Of a DNA stretch of 64,000 nt, positions 45,159-55,537 are shown piece after piece (position 1 is the stretch's first letter; each line of letters opens with the position of its first letter). The DNA lies in NCBI RefSeq assembly GCF_024586455.1, contig NC_065921.1, positions 71,425,528-71,489,527 on the forward strand, read 5' to 3'. Source of the stretch: Bactrocera neohumeralis (taxonomy: Eukaryota > Arthropoda > Insecta > Diptera > Tephritidae). Below the pieces are notes generated by a model. That model saw only the letters and a program-made list of their open reading frames with translations, was not told the DNA's origin and made no database searches. The position numbers and the translations under genes are program-made.

Positions 45159-45735
45159 AGGGTGATCCATTTCGAGATCCTCAACTTTTTTAAAGCAAAA
45201 CACAAAAACTTCAAATTAAAAAGAACATTCTTTGGCATTTATTTTTGAAGATTATCTCTTTCTCAGATGGTCCATCCTTTAAGTTAATGCTTATGTTTTT
45301 TTATGTTTGCTTATTCAAAGTATACAAGCGCGATAACGATCCCCATTGACGGTTGCGTTCTCACGGGCATCATTTCTGAAAAAATATGAACCGATGATTT
45401 CAGCAGCCTACTAACCACTGCAAACCGTTTTTTCTGTATGAAATGAGGGCTTTTGAATCTCTCCAGGTTGCTCTTCATCCCAATTGCGGTAGTTTTATTT
45501 GGCCCCCTCCTCGCTGAACAAAATTTTACTCGAAAACGTCTTCTTGGAACTTTTTAAGAGCCCATAAAGTGAAACGATTTCGCTTGAGAAGTTCGAGCGG
45601 CTTCAGTTCTTGCACAATCTGCATTTTGTACGTTTTCAATTTAAGATCTTAACGTAAAATGCGCCAAATCGTTTCATAGTCAGTTCGAACGCTGCGAACG
45701 GCGCCGAATCGACTCGCCACGGTTTTTGCGAATAA
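45159..45735 (-). mobile_element. DD41D mariner-like fragment
   Basis: The end near 45167 (TGATCCATTTCGAGATCC read +) matches the right end of the 26660 and 7695 copies. The minus strand carries ETIWRILR, VQELKPLELLKRNRF, KKFQED and a GDRYR piece. The catalytic core between about 45300 and 45340 is deleted and the N-terminus is lost after 45735. Confidence 0.75.
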
Positions 45736-45739
45736 AAAG

Positions 45740-47026
45740 CAAAATATCAAATATATAAAATGTATCCTGTAACAGGAGTAGACCAGTAAATAGTTATGTA
45801 TCTAACTGTGAAAATTGTTGGCATTACATCTTCAGTGCGTGATTGGAATTTATGAGCTAGCGAGGATCGACAATTAATTTATAAATATGCCACAAATTTT
45901 CGCATGATCCTCAAGGCTTTCCTTCCCACCAGAAGCACACAGAGTTTTTCTGCCCTTCTGTTTTTGTTTTTGTTGTTTGAAAAACCGTTGATTGCCGTCA
46001 ATTGGTATTTGCTGGTAATCACTGTCAAATTATTGGCAGAAATTTGTTTTGTTGTTCAATTAAACACGATCGGCACTTACAAACGCGAATGTGTCGATGT
46101 GCCGCATTCAATTAGGACCACCGCCAACACACCACCAGCGCGCACAACCGCGCCCTTCAACTGTTTTTGGTAGTTTTATATTCTGCCGCAACAAAAACAA
46201 CAACAACAACTGTAATTCATTGATAATTTTCACAATGTTGATGCGGGTTGTGTTTAGGGTCCACGGTGCGGGTTCGTTTCGCATTGAGACAGCGCCCGAA
46301 AGCGCTATATGCATATATACAAACATACATCCGACGGAATTGCAATTGCAACATCGCGCGACACATCGAAGTGCCGTTGGTTTTTCCATGTTTTCCATGC
46401 TTTCACTTGAGATTCATCAGAATTTCGCTGCTGTGGCGCGATTTTTGGCAGCCCACACCCGAAGCGCACGAAGTATCAATTGCAATTGTTGTTGTTGTTG
46501 TGATGGTTGTCGGTGTGGCATCAATTGCTAGTTCTATTTCTATTATTTGTTATGCTCGTTGTCGTTGTTGGTGTTGTTTAGTTCAATTGTTGCCGCCATT
46601 AATTCGCTTTGCTGTTTGTTATTGTAGTTTTTGTTGTTGTTACAATTGCTGTTGCAGGGTCATTGACTTTGGCACTATTTTCGGTTGCATTTATGTTCGC
46701 ATGCATGACTGTGCATGCGTGTGCGTGCGTAAGTTTGCTCAATTAATTGTAGTCGACGCATGTTTTTACACAGCGCCCCCCCTCGGCCTGCCATTTGAGT
46801 AGGCGAGAAGATTGCATGGCGAACGCTTCAATTATTTGGGAATTGCACTCCGCACAGGCGCAGAAATTCGGGAAAGCAATTCGAGATTCACGCACATACA
46901 GTACACAGACATGTACTTATGTATGTAAGTATGTGCTAAATGTATGTGTATAAAAATTTTACCGAGGGGGTTCGCAGCTAATATTTGTGAATGAATAAAT
47001 AAAAACGTCTCTCTCCACTTCTCCGC
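45740..47026. other. unique-looking noncoding DNA
   Basis: CAA/TTG trinucleotide runs (46190-46210, 46485-46500, 46560-46660) inflate ORFs on both strands (46248-46802 +, 46398-46108 -). No exon is supported. Confidence 0.4.
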
Positions 47027-48088
47027 ATTTTTATACTCTCGCAACAAAGTTGCTAAGGAGAATATTATAGTTTTGTTCACATAACGGTTGGAAAACTAAA
47101 AGAGTCAGATATAGGGTTAGATATACCAAAGTGATCAGGGTGACGAGTAGAGTCGAAATCCGGATGTCTGTCTGTCTGTCTGTCCGTCCGTCTGTCCGTC
47201 CGTTCAAGCTGTAACTTGAGTAAAAATTGAGATATCATGATGAAACTTGCTACACGTATTTCTTGGCTCCATAAGAAGGTCAAGTTCGAAGACGGTCAAA
47301 ATCGGCCCACTGCCACGCCCACAAAATGGCGAAAACGGAAAAACTATAAAGTGTCATAACTAAGCCATAAATAAAGATATTAAAGTGAAATTTGGCACAA
47401 AGAATCGCTTTAGGGAGGAGCATAATTTGGACGTAGTTTTTTAGGAAAAGTAGGTGTGGCCCCGCCCCCTAATCAGTTTTTTGTACATATCTCGGAAACT
47501 GCGATAGCTATGTCAACCAAACTCTATAAAGTCGTTTTCTTCAGGCATTTCCATATACAGTTCAAAAATGGAAGAAATCGAATAATAACCACGCCCACCT
47601 CCCATACAAAGGTTATGTTGAAAATCACTAAAAGTGCGTTAACCGACTAACAAAAAACGTCAGAAACACTAAATTTTACGGAAGAAATGGCAGAAGGAAG
47701 CTGCACCCAGGCCTTTTTTGAAAATGGGCGTGGCGCCGCCCACTTATGGACCAAACACCATATCTCAGGAACTACTCAACCGATTTCAATGAAATTCGGT
47801 ATATAATATTTTCTTAACACCCTGATGACATGTATGAAATATGGATGAAATCGGTTCACAACCACGCCTTCTTCCAATATAAAGCTATTTCGAATTCCAT
47901 CTGATGCCTTCTTTGTATAATACGAGTATAAACATTAGGAACCAATGATGATAGCGGAATAAAACTTTACACAAATACGGTATTTGAAAAATATGTAAAT
48001 GACGGATAATGAAATCTCGATTATCATTTTATCATGCGAGAGTATAAAATGTTCGGTGACACCTGAACTTAGCTCTTCCTTACTTGTT
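47027..48088 (+). mobile_element. family X (Helentron-associated-like) copy, near complete
   Basis: The 5' end TTTTTATACTCTCGCAACAA, followed within 40 bases by AAGGAGAATATTATAG, can fold as TATACTCTC/GAGAATATTA. Then GATCAGGGTGACGAG, the (CTGT)n(CCGT)n run at 47165-47205 and TAACTTGAGTAAAAATTGAG. The 3' hairpin TGTTCGGTGACACCTGAAC is followed by TTAGCTCTTCCTTACTTGTT ending at 48088. Confidence 0.88.
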
Positions 48089-48109
48089 GTTGTATAATTT
48101 CTCCTTTTT

Positions 48110-49080
48110 TTCAAAATAGGCCTCAGTTTCAGCGATCATCTCCTCATTAGTCAAATATTTCTTCCCAGTGAGCATTCTTTTGAGATCTGAGAACAAACTA
48201 CAGTCGTTGGGTGCCAGATCTGTAGTCGTTGGGGGTCAGATCTGGATAATAAGGTAGATACGGAATCAATTCGAAACTCAATTCATGGATTTTGCCATCG
48301 TTTTACTGACTTGTAACACGTTGCATAGTTTTCGTCTAACAACACTTTACGTGTTCTTCAAAACCGTCCATTTTTCGGCAATTTCGTTCTTCAAACAGTC
48401 CAATAGCACTATGTAATAGTCGCTGATGACGGTCCTTTCTTTACCGCGGTAGTCAATAAAAATTATTCCATGCGCATCCCAAAGTACAGACGCCATAACC
48501 TTGTCAGCCGACTGTTGCGTTCTTCTACGCTTTGGTGCGAATTCGTCGTAGGTAGTCCACTCGGATGACTGTCAATTGGACTTAGAAGAGAAATGATGGA
48601 GCCATGTTTCATCCATTGTCACATATCGATGTAAAAATTTGGGTTTATTACGCTTGAACATCTCCAAACACTGCTCCGAATCATCAACTCGTCATTGTTT
48701 TCGGTCAAAAGTGAGTGGCACCCACTTTGCACAGAGCGTTCTCATAACCATATATTCGTGAATGATATGATGTATACATTCAGTTGATATCTTTAGATCG
48801 CCTACTATCTTGAACAACTTCACTTTATGGTCATCCAAAAATATTTTGTAGACTTTTTTGATGTCTTCTTCGGTAACAACCACTTTTGGGCATCAACTTT
48901 ATTGACTCGGTGCTCATTTCACACACGTCTAAACTTAGCATACCAATCCTTGATGGTTGATTTTCCTGGAGCAATGTCCGGAAACTCGTCATTAAGCCAA
49001 GTTTCTGCTTCAACGGTTTTACTTCCCTTCAAAAAGCAATAGTTTATCTTATTGAATAATTCATACACTTTATCTGGAAG
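48110..49080 (-). mobile_element. mellifera-type mariner, nearly full-length pseudogene
   Basis: Minus strand, N to C: AETWLNDEFPDIAPGKSTIK, DWYAKFRRV, the frame 48883-48692 (EEDIKKVYKIFLDDHKVKLF, KISTECIHHIIHEY, LCAKWVPLTF), YVTMDETWLHHF (first catalytic Asp), DKVMASVLWDAHGIIFIDY, SDYYIVLLDCLKNEIAEK and a destroyed second motif (VRRKLCNV replaces HQDNAPCH). It then runs to LAPNDCSLFSDLKRMLTGKK and EAYFEKKEK, with the YSPD part displaced by a small duplication (TTTDLAPND). Its right neighbour is family X. Confidence 0.85.
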
Positions 49081-49094
49081 AGAAGGTTTTAAGT

Positions 49095-49870
49095 CACACT
49101 AAACGAAGGTGCATGGCGCAGGAGCAAGCGGGACTTTCAATATCTGAATGGCTGATGGAGTGGGCGTCGTGATCTATCGCCGGAATACTGCGGTATCTGC
49201 CAGGCAGAAGTCTTTACAGCCAGGAAAGAGATTGCTTACATCGGGAAAGGACATGAAGAACAGCAATATATACTTAATATGTAAGTCGATAGCCAAGCGG
49301 AAAGTAAAGCAATAGTCTCACATCGCCTTGCATCAGAGAACGTCCTTAGAAGCAAAGAAGCAGTGAATATAGTGGTTGCCGGAAAGCGACTACAAATATA
49401 CTGGGTTTCAAGCTGCAAAGGCGTTCTGGATAATCAGAAAGCCGATGAGATAGCCAAAGCTGTCATCCGCTTGACTACCAACCAGTTCTGGAAATTCACA
49501 AGTTGCACAATGCAATTTTAGAAAGTGCTGACTGATGAATCAGGGTGAATTGGAAAGTCTTAAGGGCGTACAGGATCGCTAAGATCGAGTGCAAGTGAAC
49601 GGAAGGAAAACACGCAAGTTTTTTACACACACGGTCACGAAAGGATTGCAGGACGGTCACATGCAACTCCTGCAATACCTCCACTGCTTTTGTCCGGCCT
49701 TATCTAGAGCTCGGCTTAGTTACCTATTTGCTTTGCAGTTAAAGGGACTAGATGAAGCATTAGAATTAGATATCAAGTCTCTATTGCTGGGCTTGCTATT
49801 TCAGACGCCAAATATTCTTTTTACTGCAATCGTAACCTGTGAGAGTCCACAAAAAGTCACGTCATAAATT
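49095..49870 (+). pseudogene. LINE RNase H and tail remnant
   Basis: Pieces in frame order: DGVGVVIYRRN, ARKEIAYIGKGHEEQQYILN, AIVSHRLASENVLRSKEAVN, IVVAGKRLQIYWVSSCKGVL (WVPGH motif lost) and DNQKADEIAKAVIRLTTN. Then in 49589-49867 FCPALSRARLSYLFALQLKG and LDEALELDIKSLL. Same family as 1737-2100. Confidence 0.75.
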
Positions 49871-50874
49871 TAGCTAGCTAATAACTCTACTTTGAGGGAA
49901 AAAAGTAAAAGAAAAATTTTTTCATTAAGCAACTGATTGCAATCGATATACCCTTTCTGTCCATCAATCTTTGCCTTTTTCACAAGCAGATCTTTTCGGT
50001 TAACTGCTGATAAGAGAGTCAACGACCGAACACAATTATTGCATCCTGCAGGTACCGTTTAGTATATCCACTGTGTTATCATTCATGAAAATCTTAATTG
50101 CGATTTTTTTTCTAATTTTTCGTTCCCGCTGTTTTCACTAATAATTCAATCATCGATGATTTGCCAGCAAAACGAAAACTAGGGAAACCGCAAAACGCAA
50201 GAGCAGAAGATTTTCTCAGCTTGGTAACTTCAAGCGCGCTTAATTGGCAATAAAGCAGAAGTAGGCACTTCAACACACGGATACATACATACATATATAT
50301 CCACACATTACTCAGTCAGCAAGCATTTTCCGAGTATATTTGTTTTCCCATTGTGCGATCGCGCTGTTGTTGGCGGTGGTGGAAACTGTGCTGGTGATAG
50401 ACAAGCGTCGACTACTCAAATGTCTAAAAATTCGGCATTGTTTTTGGTATTGCAATGACATTTGGCACACGCAATCAGCAAAGTATTTTGTTTTTTATTA
50501 ACGCTCGCACTCATACATACATACATACATACATACTAACTATATGGTAAGGTCCTTTGTTTGTTGTAATTGTATTGTATTTTTTAACATATGCTGCCAC
50601 TCTTAATTGAGACTCTTAATTGAGGGCAGGAAAATTCGGTTGGTGGGAAAATTTTTCCGAAAAGTTCAATGCTTAAATTGGCACTAATGTGGAAAATTGT
50701 TGTAAAGTTCAGCACAATTCTTTGTCTTATCGCATTTGTTGTTTGCATGACCCCTTAGACCCCTCCGATGAGCGCTTTGTTTGAAGTTAAGAAAATTTGC
50801 AAGCAACGCAATCATTTTGAGACGTATTTTGGTTTAGTCAAACTTGAAATAAACATATTTTTAAGTTTAATTTG
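49871..50874. other. unique-looking noncoding DNA
   Basis: ACATACATACATATATAT at 50284-50301 and (CATA)n at 50513-50535. No exon recognised. Confidence 0.45.
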
Positions 50875-50922
50875 TATACCCTGCTTGCTACGAAGTTTGT
50901 AACAGCCAGAGAGAAACGTCGT
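50875..50922 (+). mobile_element. family Y 5' fragment
   Basis: TATACCCTGCTTGCTACGAA, GTTTGTAACAGCCAGAGAG: the first 50 bases of family Y only. Confidence 0.5.
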
Positions 50923-50924
50923 TT

Positions 50925-51400
50925 AGGTGTCCAAACTCCTCCATGGTTCTGCCACTGAAATAAGTTCATTTATTTTAAAGGATCTTTTGACAACCAAATG
51001 CCATTTTGTTTTAAAAATACAAATATTCTCCTCCAAACGTCCGTCGTCCCGATATTATCTGCGCAGAAAATCTGCTACACATAACTTCCCAAAAAATTGT
51101 CTAGCGCTATGAAATCGCAGGATCTTAGAAGTCACGGCACAGGCCAAAGGTGAGGGAATATGCGCTCCAGCAATAAATTGATGGTTTCGTTGGTTGTGTG
51201 GCATTTGGTGCTGTTTCGTTGGAATTCAAAGTCGTTTAAATCCAAGTCATTAATCATGACCCAATGAATTAATTTTTGAAGAACGTTTCAACAATGCCTT
51301 GTAGATTATCATCACTCCAAATAAGATCTTCATCACTGAACAACATTTTCTTTTGAAAATCCGAATCATTTTCATTCGCTTTGGTAATCAACATAATCGG
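50925..51400 (-). mobile_element. DD41D mariner-like fragment
   Basis: The minus strand reads KANENDSDFQKKMLFSDEDL (first catalytic motif, FSDEAHF in the family), then a large deletion, then KCHTTNETINLLLERI (remnant of DGATCHT) and LRSCDFIALDNFLGSYV (third motif, DLTPLDFFLWGYV in the family, Asp retained). Dead. Confidence 0.7.
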
Positions 51401-51404
51401 CCCA

Positions 51405-51720
51405 CTGAGCGTTCTATTCGCAACACCATCACCTATCTTGAGACCCAGCTTCATGGAGTCTACAGTCTATGCGGACAATCTCGCTTCGATTGAAGCCTTG
51501 GAGCAAGACAACACGCGTATTCGCCAGTTACTAGTCGAAAGCCTTGAGCGAGTCATCGTACACTGGACTCAACAGATGGACCATCTGAGGCGTAGCATTC
51601 GAAAGAGACAGTCTTCAAGAAATAAATGCCAAAGAATGTTCTTTCGAATGGTAATAAACATTCCCCATTAAATTTGAAATTTCTGTGTTTTTTGTTTAAA
51701 AAAGTAGGGAACCTTCCCTC
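51405..51720 (+). mobile_element. DD41D deletion derivative (N-terminus joined to C-terminus)
   Basis: The frame 51381-51671 begins with the N-terminal RSIRNTITYLETQL-type region (in another frame) and jumps directly to YADNLASIEALEQDNTRIRQ, LLVESLERVIVHWTQQMDHL and RRSIRKRQSS, the C-terminal end. The right terminus is near AAAAAAGTAGGGAACCTTC (51698-51716). All three catalytic motifs are missing. Confidence 0.75.
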
Positions 51721-51724
51721 ATTG

Positions 51725-52655
51725 GGGCTCTGGACTTCACCCTATCGGAAAGAGGAGGTACTTAAGCCTCATCCTTGATTGCAAGGCGTTGGTTCACTTA
51801 TATTGTTGGAAAGGAGCTTTTAGGAAGCGATGGGGTCACTCAGCAAAAGTTTGTGCTTTCTCTTTATGGTGTATCAGCTTGGTGGAAGGCGTTCGGTAAA
51901 ACGACCCATACTAAACCGTGAACGTAGCCGGCAATATCAATGCGTCTGCGGCGAAGATTGCTATCAGACTCCCGGAAACTGAACACATTAAGGGTCCCAG
52001 AGGAGGTCATTCCGAAATCACTCTGTCACTTCAACTACATCCCTTGAATCACTGCGCCGCGGAACATTTGCCTAGCGGTCCCAGAGGAGGACATTCCGAA
52101 ATCCTCTGTCACTTCGAATGCATACCCTGAACCTCTGCGCCGCGGAACCTTTTTAATAATAATAATACCTAGCGGTATCTTCTCCGCGTACAAACCTCCG
52201 AGAGATATGTGGGTGGGAAGGCTGAAGAAGAGACATACATGGTGAGCTTTTTCACCAATAAATTGAAGCCTAGTCAAGCTTAACCAACTCTTGTTTCAGA
52301 TTGCCAAACGGATGCACACTGTCTCATTGGCACTCACGCGGTGAGAATAAAGTTTTTGGCGGACGCAAGTTGTCAAAGTTTCAGGGAGGAAGTTGAGAAG
52401 AAAAAATCTAGACACTTTCTTTTCCACTCTCCAGCTTTAGCCAGGCTAAGGTTGAAGGCAAATTGGCTGCCATTGATATTTGCCTTTCAATACATTTGTG
52501 GTGGGCTGTAGGCTTTTTGTCGATATTCGACGGTCCTTTTGATTCATACCTAGAAGTTTTGACGATCACAACGGACAAGCGTCTCTAGTTCAAGTAGGAT
52601 TGTTCGTGGTCTCACGCGTAATCAGCCTATTAAATTTACCTAACCTCAACTAACA
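51725..52655 (+). pseudogene. LINE RT thumb and C-terminal tail (R1/LOA-like)
   Basis: SLILDCKALVHLYCWKGAFR, KRWGHSAKVCAFSL, LPETEHIKGPRGGHSEI, then after the tandem duplication a KPPRDMWVGRLKKRHTW piece and ALTR...LADASCRSCREEVEKK (C..C tail), FHSPALARLRLKANWLPL and FAFQYICGGL. The RT palm is absent. Frames change repeatedly. An 84-bp unit is duplicated at 51993-52154. Confidence 0.65.
51993..52154 (+). repeat. 84-bp tandem duplication inside a LINE remnant
   Basis: GGTCCCAGAGGAGG begins at 51993 and again at 52077. Both units contain CATTCCGAAATC, CTCTGTCACTTC, a CATCCCTTGAA/CATACCCTGAA block and CTGCGCCGCGGAAC. The unit length is a multiple of three. Confidence 0.9.
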
Positions 52656-52688
52656 TATTGGATCAATTTCCACCACAAATTCTCCAAA

Positions 52689-53762
52689 TTTTTATACTCT
52701 CGCAACAAAGTTGCTAAGGACAGTATTATAGTTTTGTTCACATAACGGTTGTTTGTAAATCCTAAAACTAAAAGAGTCAGATATAGGGTTATATGTATAT
52801 ACCAAAGTGATCAGGGTGACGTGTAGAGTTGAAATCCGGATGTCTGTCTGTCCGTCCGTCTGTCTGTCCGTCCGTGCAAGCTGTAACTTGAGTTAAAATT
52901 GAGATATCATGATACACGTATTTCTTGGCTCCATAAGAAGGTTAAGCTCGAAGATAGGCAAGATCGGTCTACTGCCACGCCCACAAAATGACGAAAACCG
53001 AAAACCTATAAAGTGTCATAACTAAACCATAAATAAAGATATTAAAGTGAAATTTGGCACAAAGGATCGCATTAGGGAGGGGCATATTTGGCCGTAATTT
53101 TTTTGGAAAAGTGGGCGTGGCCCCGCCCCCTTCTAAGTTTTTTGTACGTATCTCGGAAACTACTATAGCTATGTCAACCAAACTCTACAGAGTCGTTTTC
53201 TTCAGGCATTTCCATATGCTGTTCAAAAATGGAAGAAATCGGATAATAACCACGCCCACCTCCCATACAAAGGTTATGTTGAAAATCACTAAAAGTGCGT
53301 TAACCGACTAACAAAAAACGTCAGAAACACTAAATTTTACGGAAGAAATGGCAGAAGGAAGCGGCACCCAGGCTTTTTTTTAAAAATTGAAAATGGGCGT
53401 GGCGTCGCCCACTTATGGACCAAAAACCATATCTCAGGAACTACTAAACCGATTTCAATGAAATTCGGTATATAATATTTCCTTAACACCCTGATGACAT
53501 GTACGAAATATGGGTGAAATCGGTTCACAACCATGCCTTCTTCCAATATAACGCTATTTTGAATTCCATCTGATGCCTTTTCTGTATAATACGAGTATAT
53601 ACATTAGGAACAAATGATGATAGCGGAATAAAACTTTACAAAAATACGGTATTTGAAAAATATGTATGTAAATGACGTATAATGAAATCTCGATTATCAC
53701 TTTATCGTGCGAGAGTATAAAATGTTCGGTGACACCCGAACTTAGCCCTTTCTTACTTGTTT
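52689..53762 (+). mobile_element. family X copy, complete
   Basis: 5' TTTTTATACTCTCGCAACAA with AAGGACAGTATTATAG, GATCAGGGTGACGTG, a (CTGTCCGT)n run at 52842-52877, paired GGGCGTGGCCCCGCCCCC and ACCACGCCCACC boxes, and a 3' hairpin GTTCGGTGACACCCGAAC followed by TTAGCCCTTTCTTACTTGTT. Only about 70 bp separate it from the next family Y copy. Confidence 0.9.
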
Positions 53763-53830
53763 TTCCCCCTAAAGACGTTAATGCGTTAGAATATGGCTGT
53801 TAAGCTATAACTTCACGACAAGATATTTAT

Positions 53831-54354
53831 TATACCCTGAAAAGGGTATATTAAGTTTGTCACGATGTTTGTAACACCCAGAAAGAAGCGTCGGAGACCC
53901 TATAAAGTATACATATAAATAATCAGTATGTTGAGCTGAGTCGATTGAACCATGTCCGTCTGTCTGTCCGTCCGTCCGTCTGTATATATACGAACTAGTC
54001 CCTCAGTTTTTAAGATATCCTTTTGAAATTATGCAAACGTCATTTTCTCTTCAAGAAGCTGCTCATTTGTCGGAACGGCCGATATTGGACCACTATAACA
54101 TATAGCTGCCATATAAACTGAACGATCGGAATCAAGTTCTTGTTTGGAAAACTTTCACATTTGACAATGTATCTTCGTCAAATTTGGTATAGATTATTTT
54201 CTGAGGCAACAATGTAATCCCCGAAGAAATTGTTCAGATCGGTTAACTATAGCATATAGCTTCCATACAAACTGAACACATAGTCACTAAAAGAAATGCT
54301 CCTGTGAAGGGTGTATTAGCTTCGGTGCAGCCGAAGTTAACGTTTTTTCTTGTT
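53831..54354 (+). mobile_element. family Y (DINE-1-like) copy, the most complete
   Basis: 5' TATACCCTGAAAAGGGTATA (near-perfect palindrome), GTCACGATGTTTGTAACACC, CCTATAAAGTATACATATAA, (CTGTCCGT)n, ACGAACTAGTCCCTCAG, CATATAGCTGCCATATAAAC, and a 3' hairpin CTTCGGTGCAGCCGAAG at 54320-54336 followed by TTAACGTTTTTTCTTGTT. About 520 bp. Confidence 0.9.
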
Positions 54355-55537
54355 TTCATTTCATTTCTTCTTGTTGGTTTTGATAGATCATGCGATGTTT
54401 CAGCTTGAAATGTTCTTCGAAGAGATTTTTCAAGGCATACCCTAGCTCTCTATTACCAATATCCATAGCTTTCCAACCATTCTGTCCTAAAGACAACTTT
54501 CAATTTACATTATAAAATTGGGTTGTCTCAAGTCAACAAGTTAAACTAAAAATCTTTATGCAATTAACACCGAGTGTTTAAGACCCTTATTAGCATACTT
54601 CGCATTTAGACAGCGCTTCATGGAAAATCATTTCTGATTTTATGACAGTTGTTAATGCCACGCCCAGCGAGTTTAGTAAAAAACCAACCGACATCAGTGT
54701 CAAACAGATATTTGACGCACGAAAAGAAAGAAAAACACTACTTCAGCCGACTCCCAAAACTCATTAACCCTTTTTGAGCGATGACGCATAAGTCTTTTAC
54801 ATACCAACAAAAATATGTATATATATACATATGTATGTATGGCTGTATTTACATATGTAAGAGAGTATGTAAATGTATGCCTATTTATTTTGATTCCCAC
54901 TTTTGATTGTGTCCATGCATTTGAGCGGTGGCGGCGGGCACACCTGACTGCATTTACGCCCCTGCGCAGCAAATATCGGCGCGCTTGCGCGTTTGCATTC
55001 CACAGTCGTTCCTGATGCTGCGCTTCGTTGCATGCAATGTTGTGCGCGTTTCCAATCACATTAGCTGGAGCATGTCGTTTTCTTTCGCTTTATTTATGCA
55101 TGGAGCTGCTTGAGAACCCTTTCGCATTTCTTTCTAATTCACATTTGATTTTCGCTTGCGTTTTAGATGGCATTGTTTTCTTTGTTGAAATGTTTGCGCA
55201 GTTCTACGTGAATGCTGAGTTTTTGAATATTTATACGGCGAAATGTTTGCGTATGCATTTTTGATTGATCGCCAGTTGGCAGTGCGTGCATGCGCAGTTG
55301 TGGTTTCCCAACATCCTTTGTGCGAACCCTTTGCGCGTTTGAAGGTTGGCAAGAGCTTCCCACGCTCCCATTTAATCGACACCGTGGAAATTGCGCAGCA
55401 TTTGTAAGCAATGAGTTCATGACTTTCTTTAAGCAGTGGGGTGATGCGGAAAGTACCTTTTCTTTGAAGAAATTCCTCTTCTTAAAAAAAGCCATACCTA
55501 CTGTGTGTAAAAAATTGTTAGAGTTTTTAATTTAAAT
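54355..55537. other. unique-looking noncoding DNA
   Basis: ATATATACATATGTATGTAT near 54818, GC-richer block at 54920-55030. ORFs on both strands (55059-54700, 55495-55134) have no domain. Confidence 0.4.

Noticed and set aside
46248..46802. A 184-codon + strand ORF rich in Cys, Val and Ile.
   Set aside because: It arises from GTT/TTG trinucleotide repeats. Other frames and the opposite strand are also open, and no domain or splice context is seen.
47165..47205. CTGTCTGTCCGTCC arrays in X and Y elements resembling short regular repeats.
   Set aside because: They are 4-bp microsatellites inside Helentron-associated repeats, not CRISPR-type repeat-spacer arrays.
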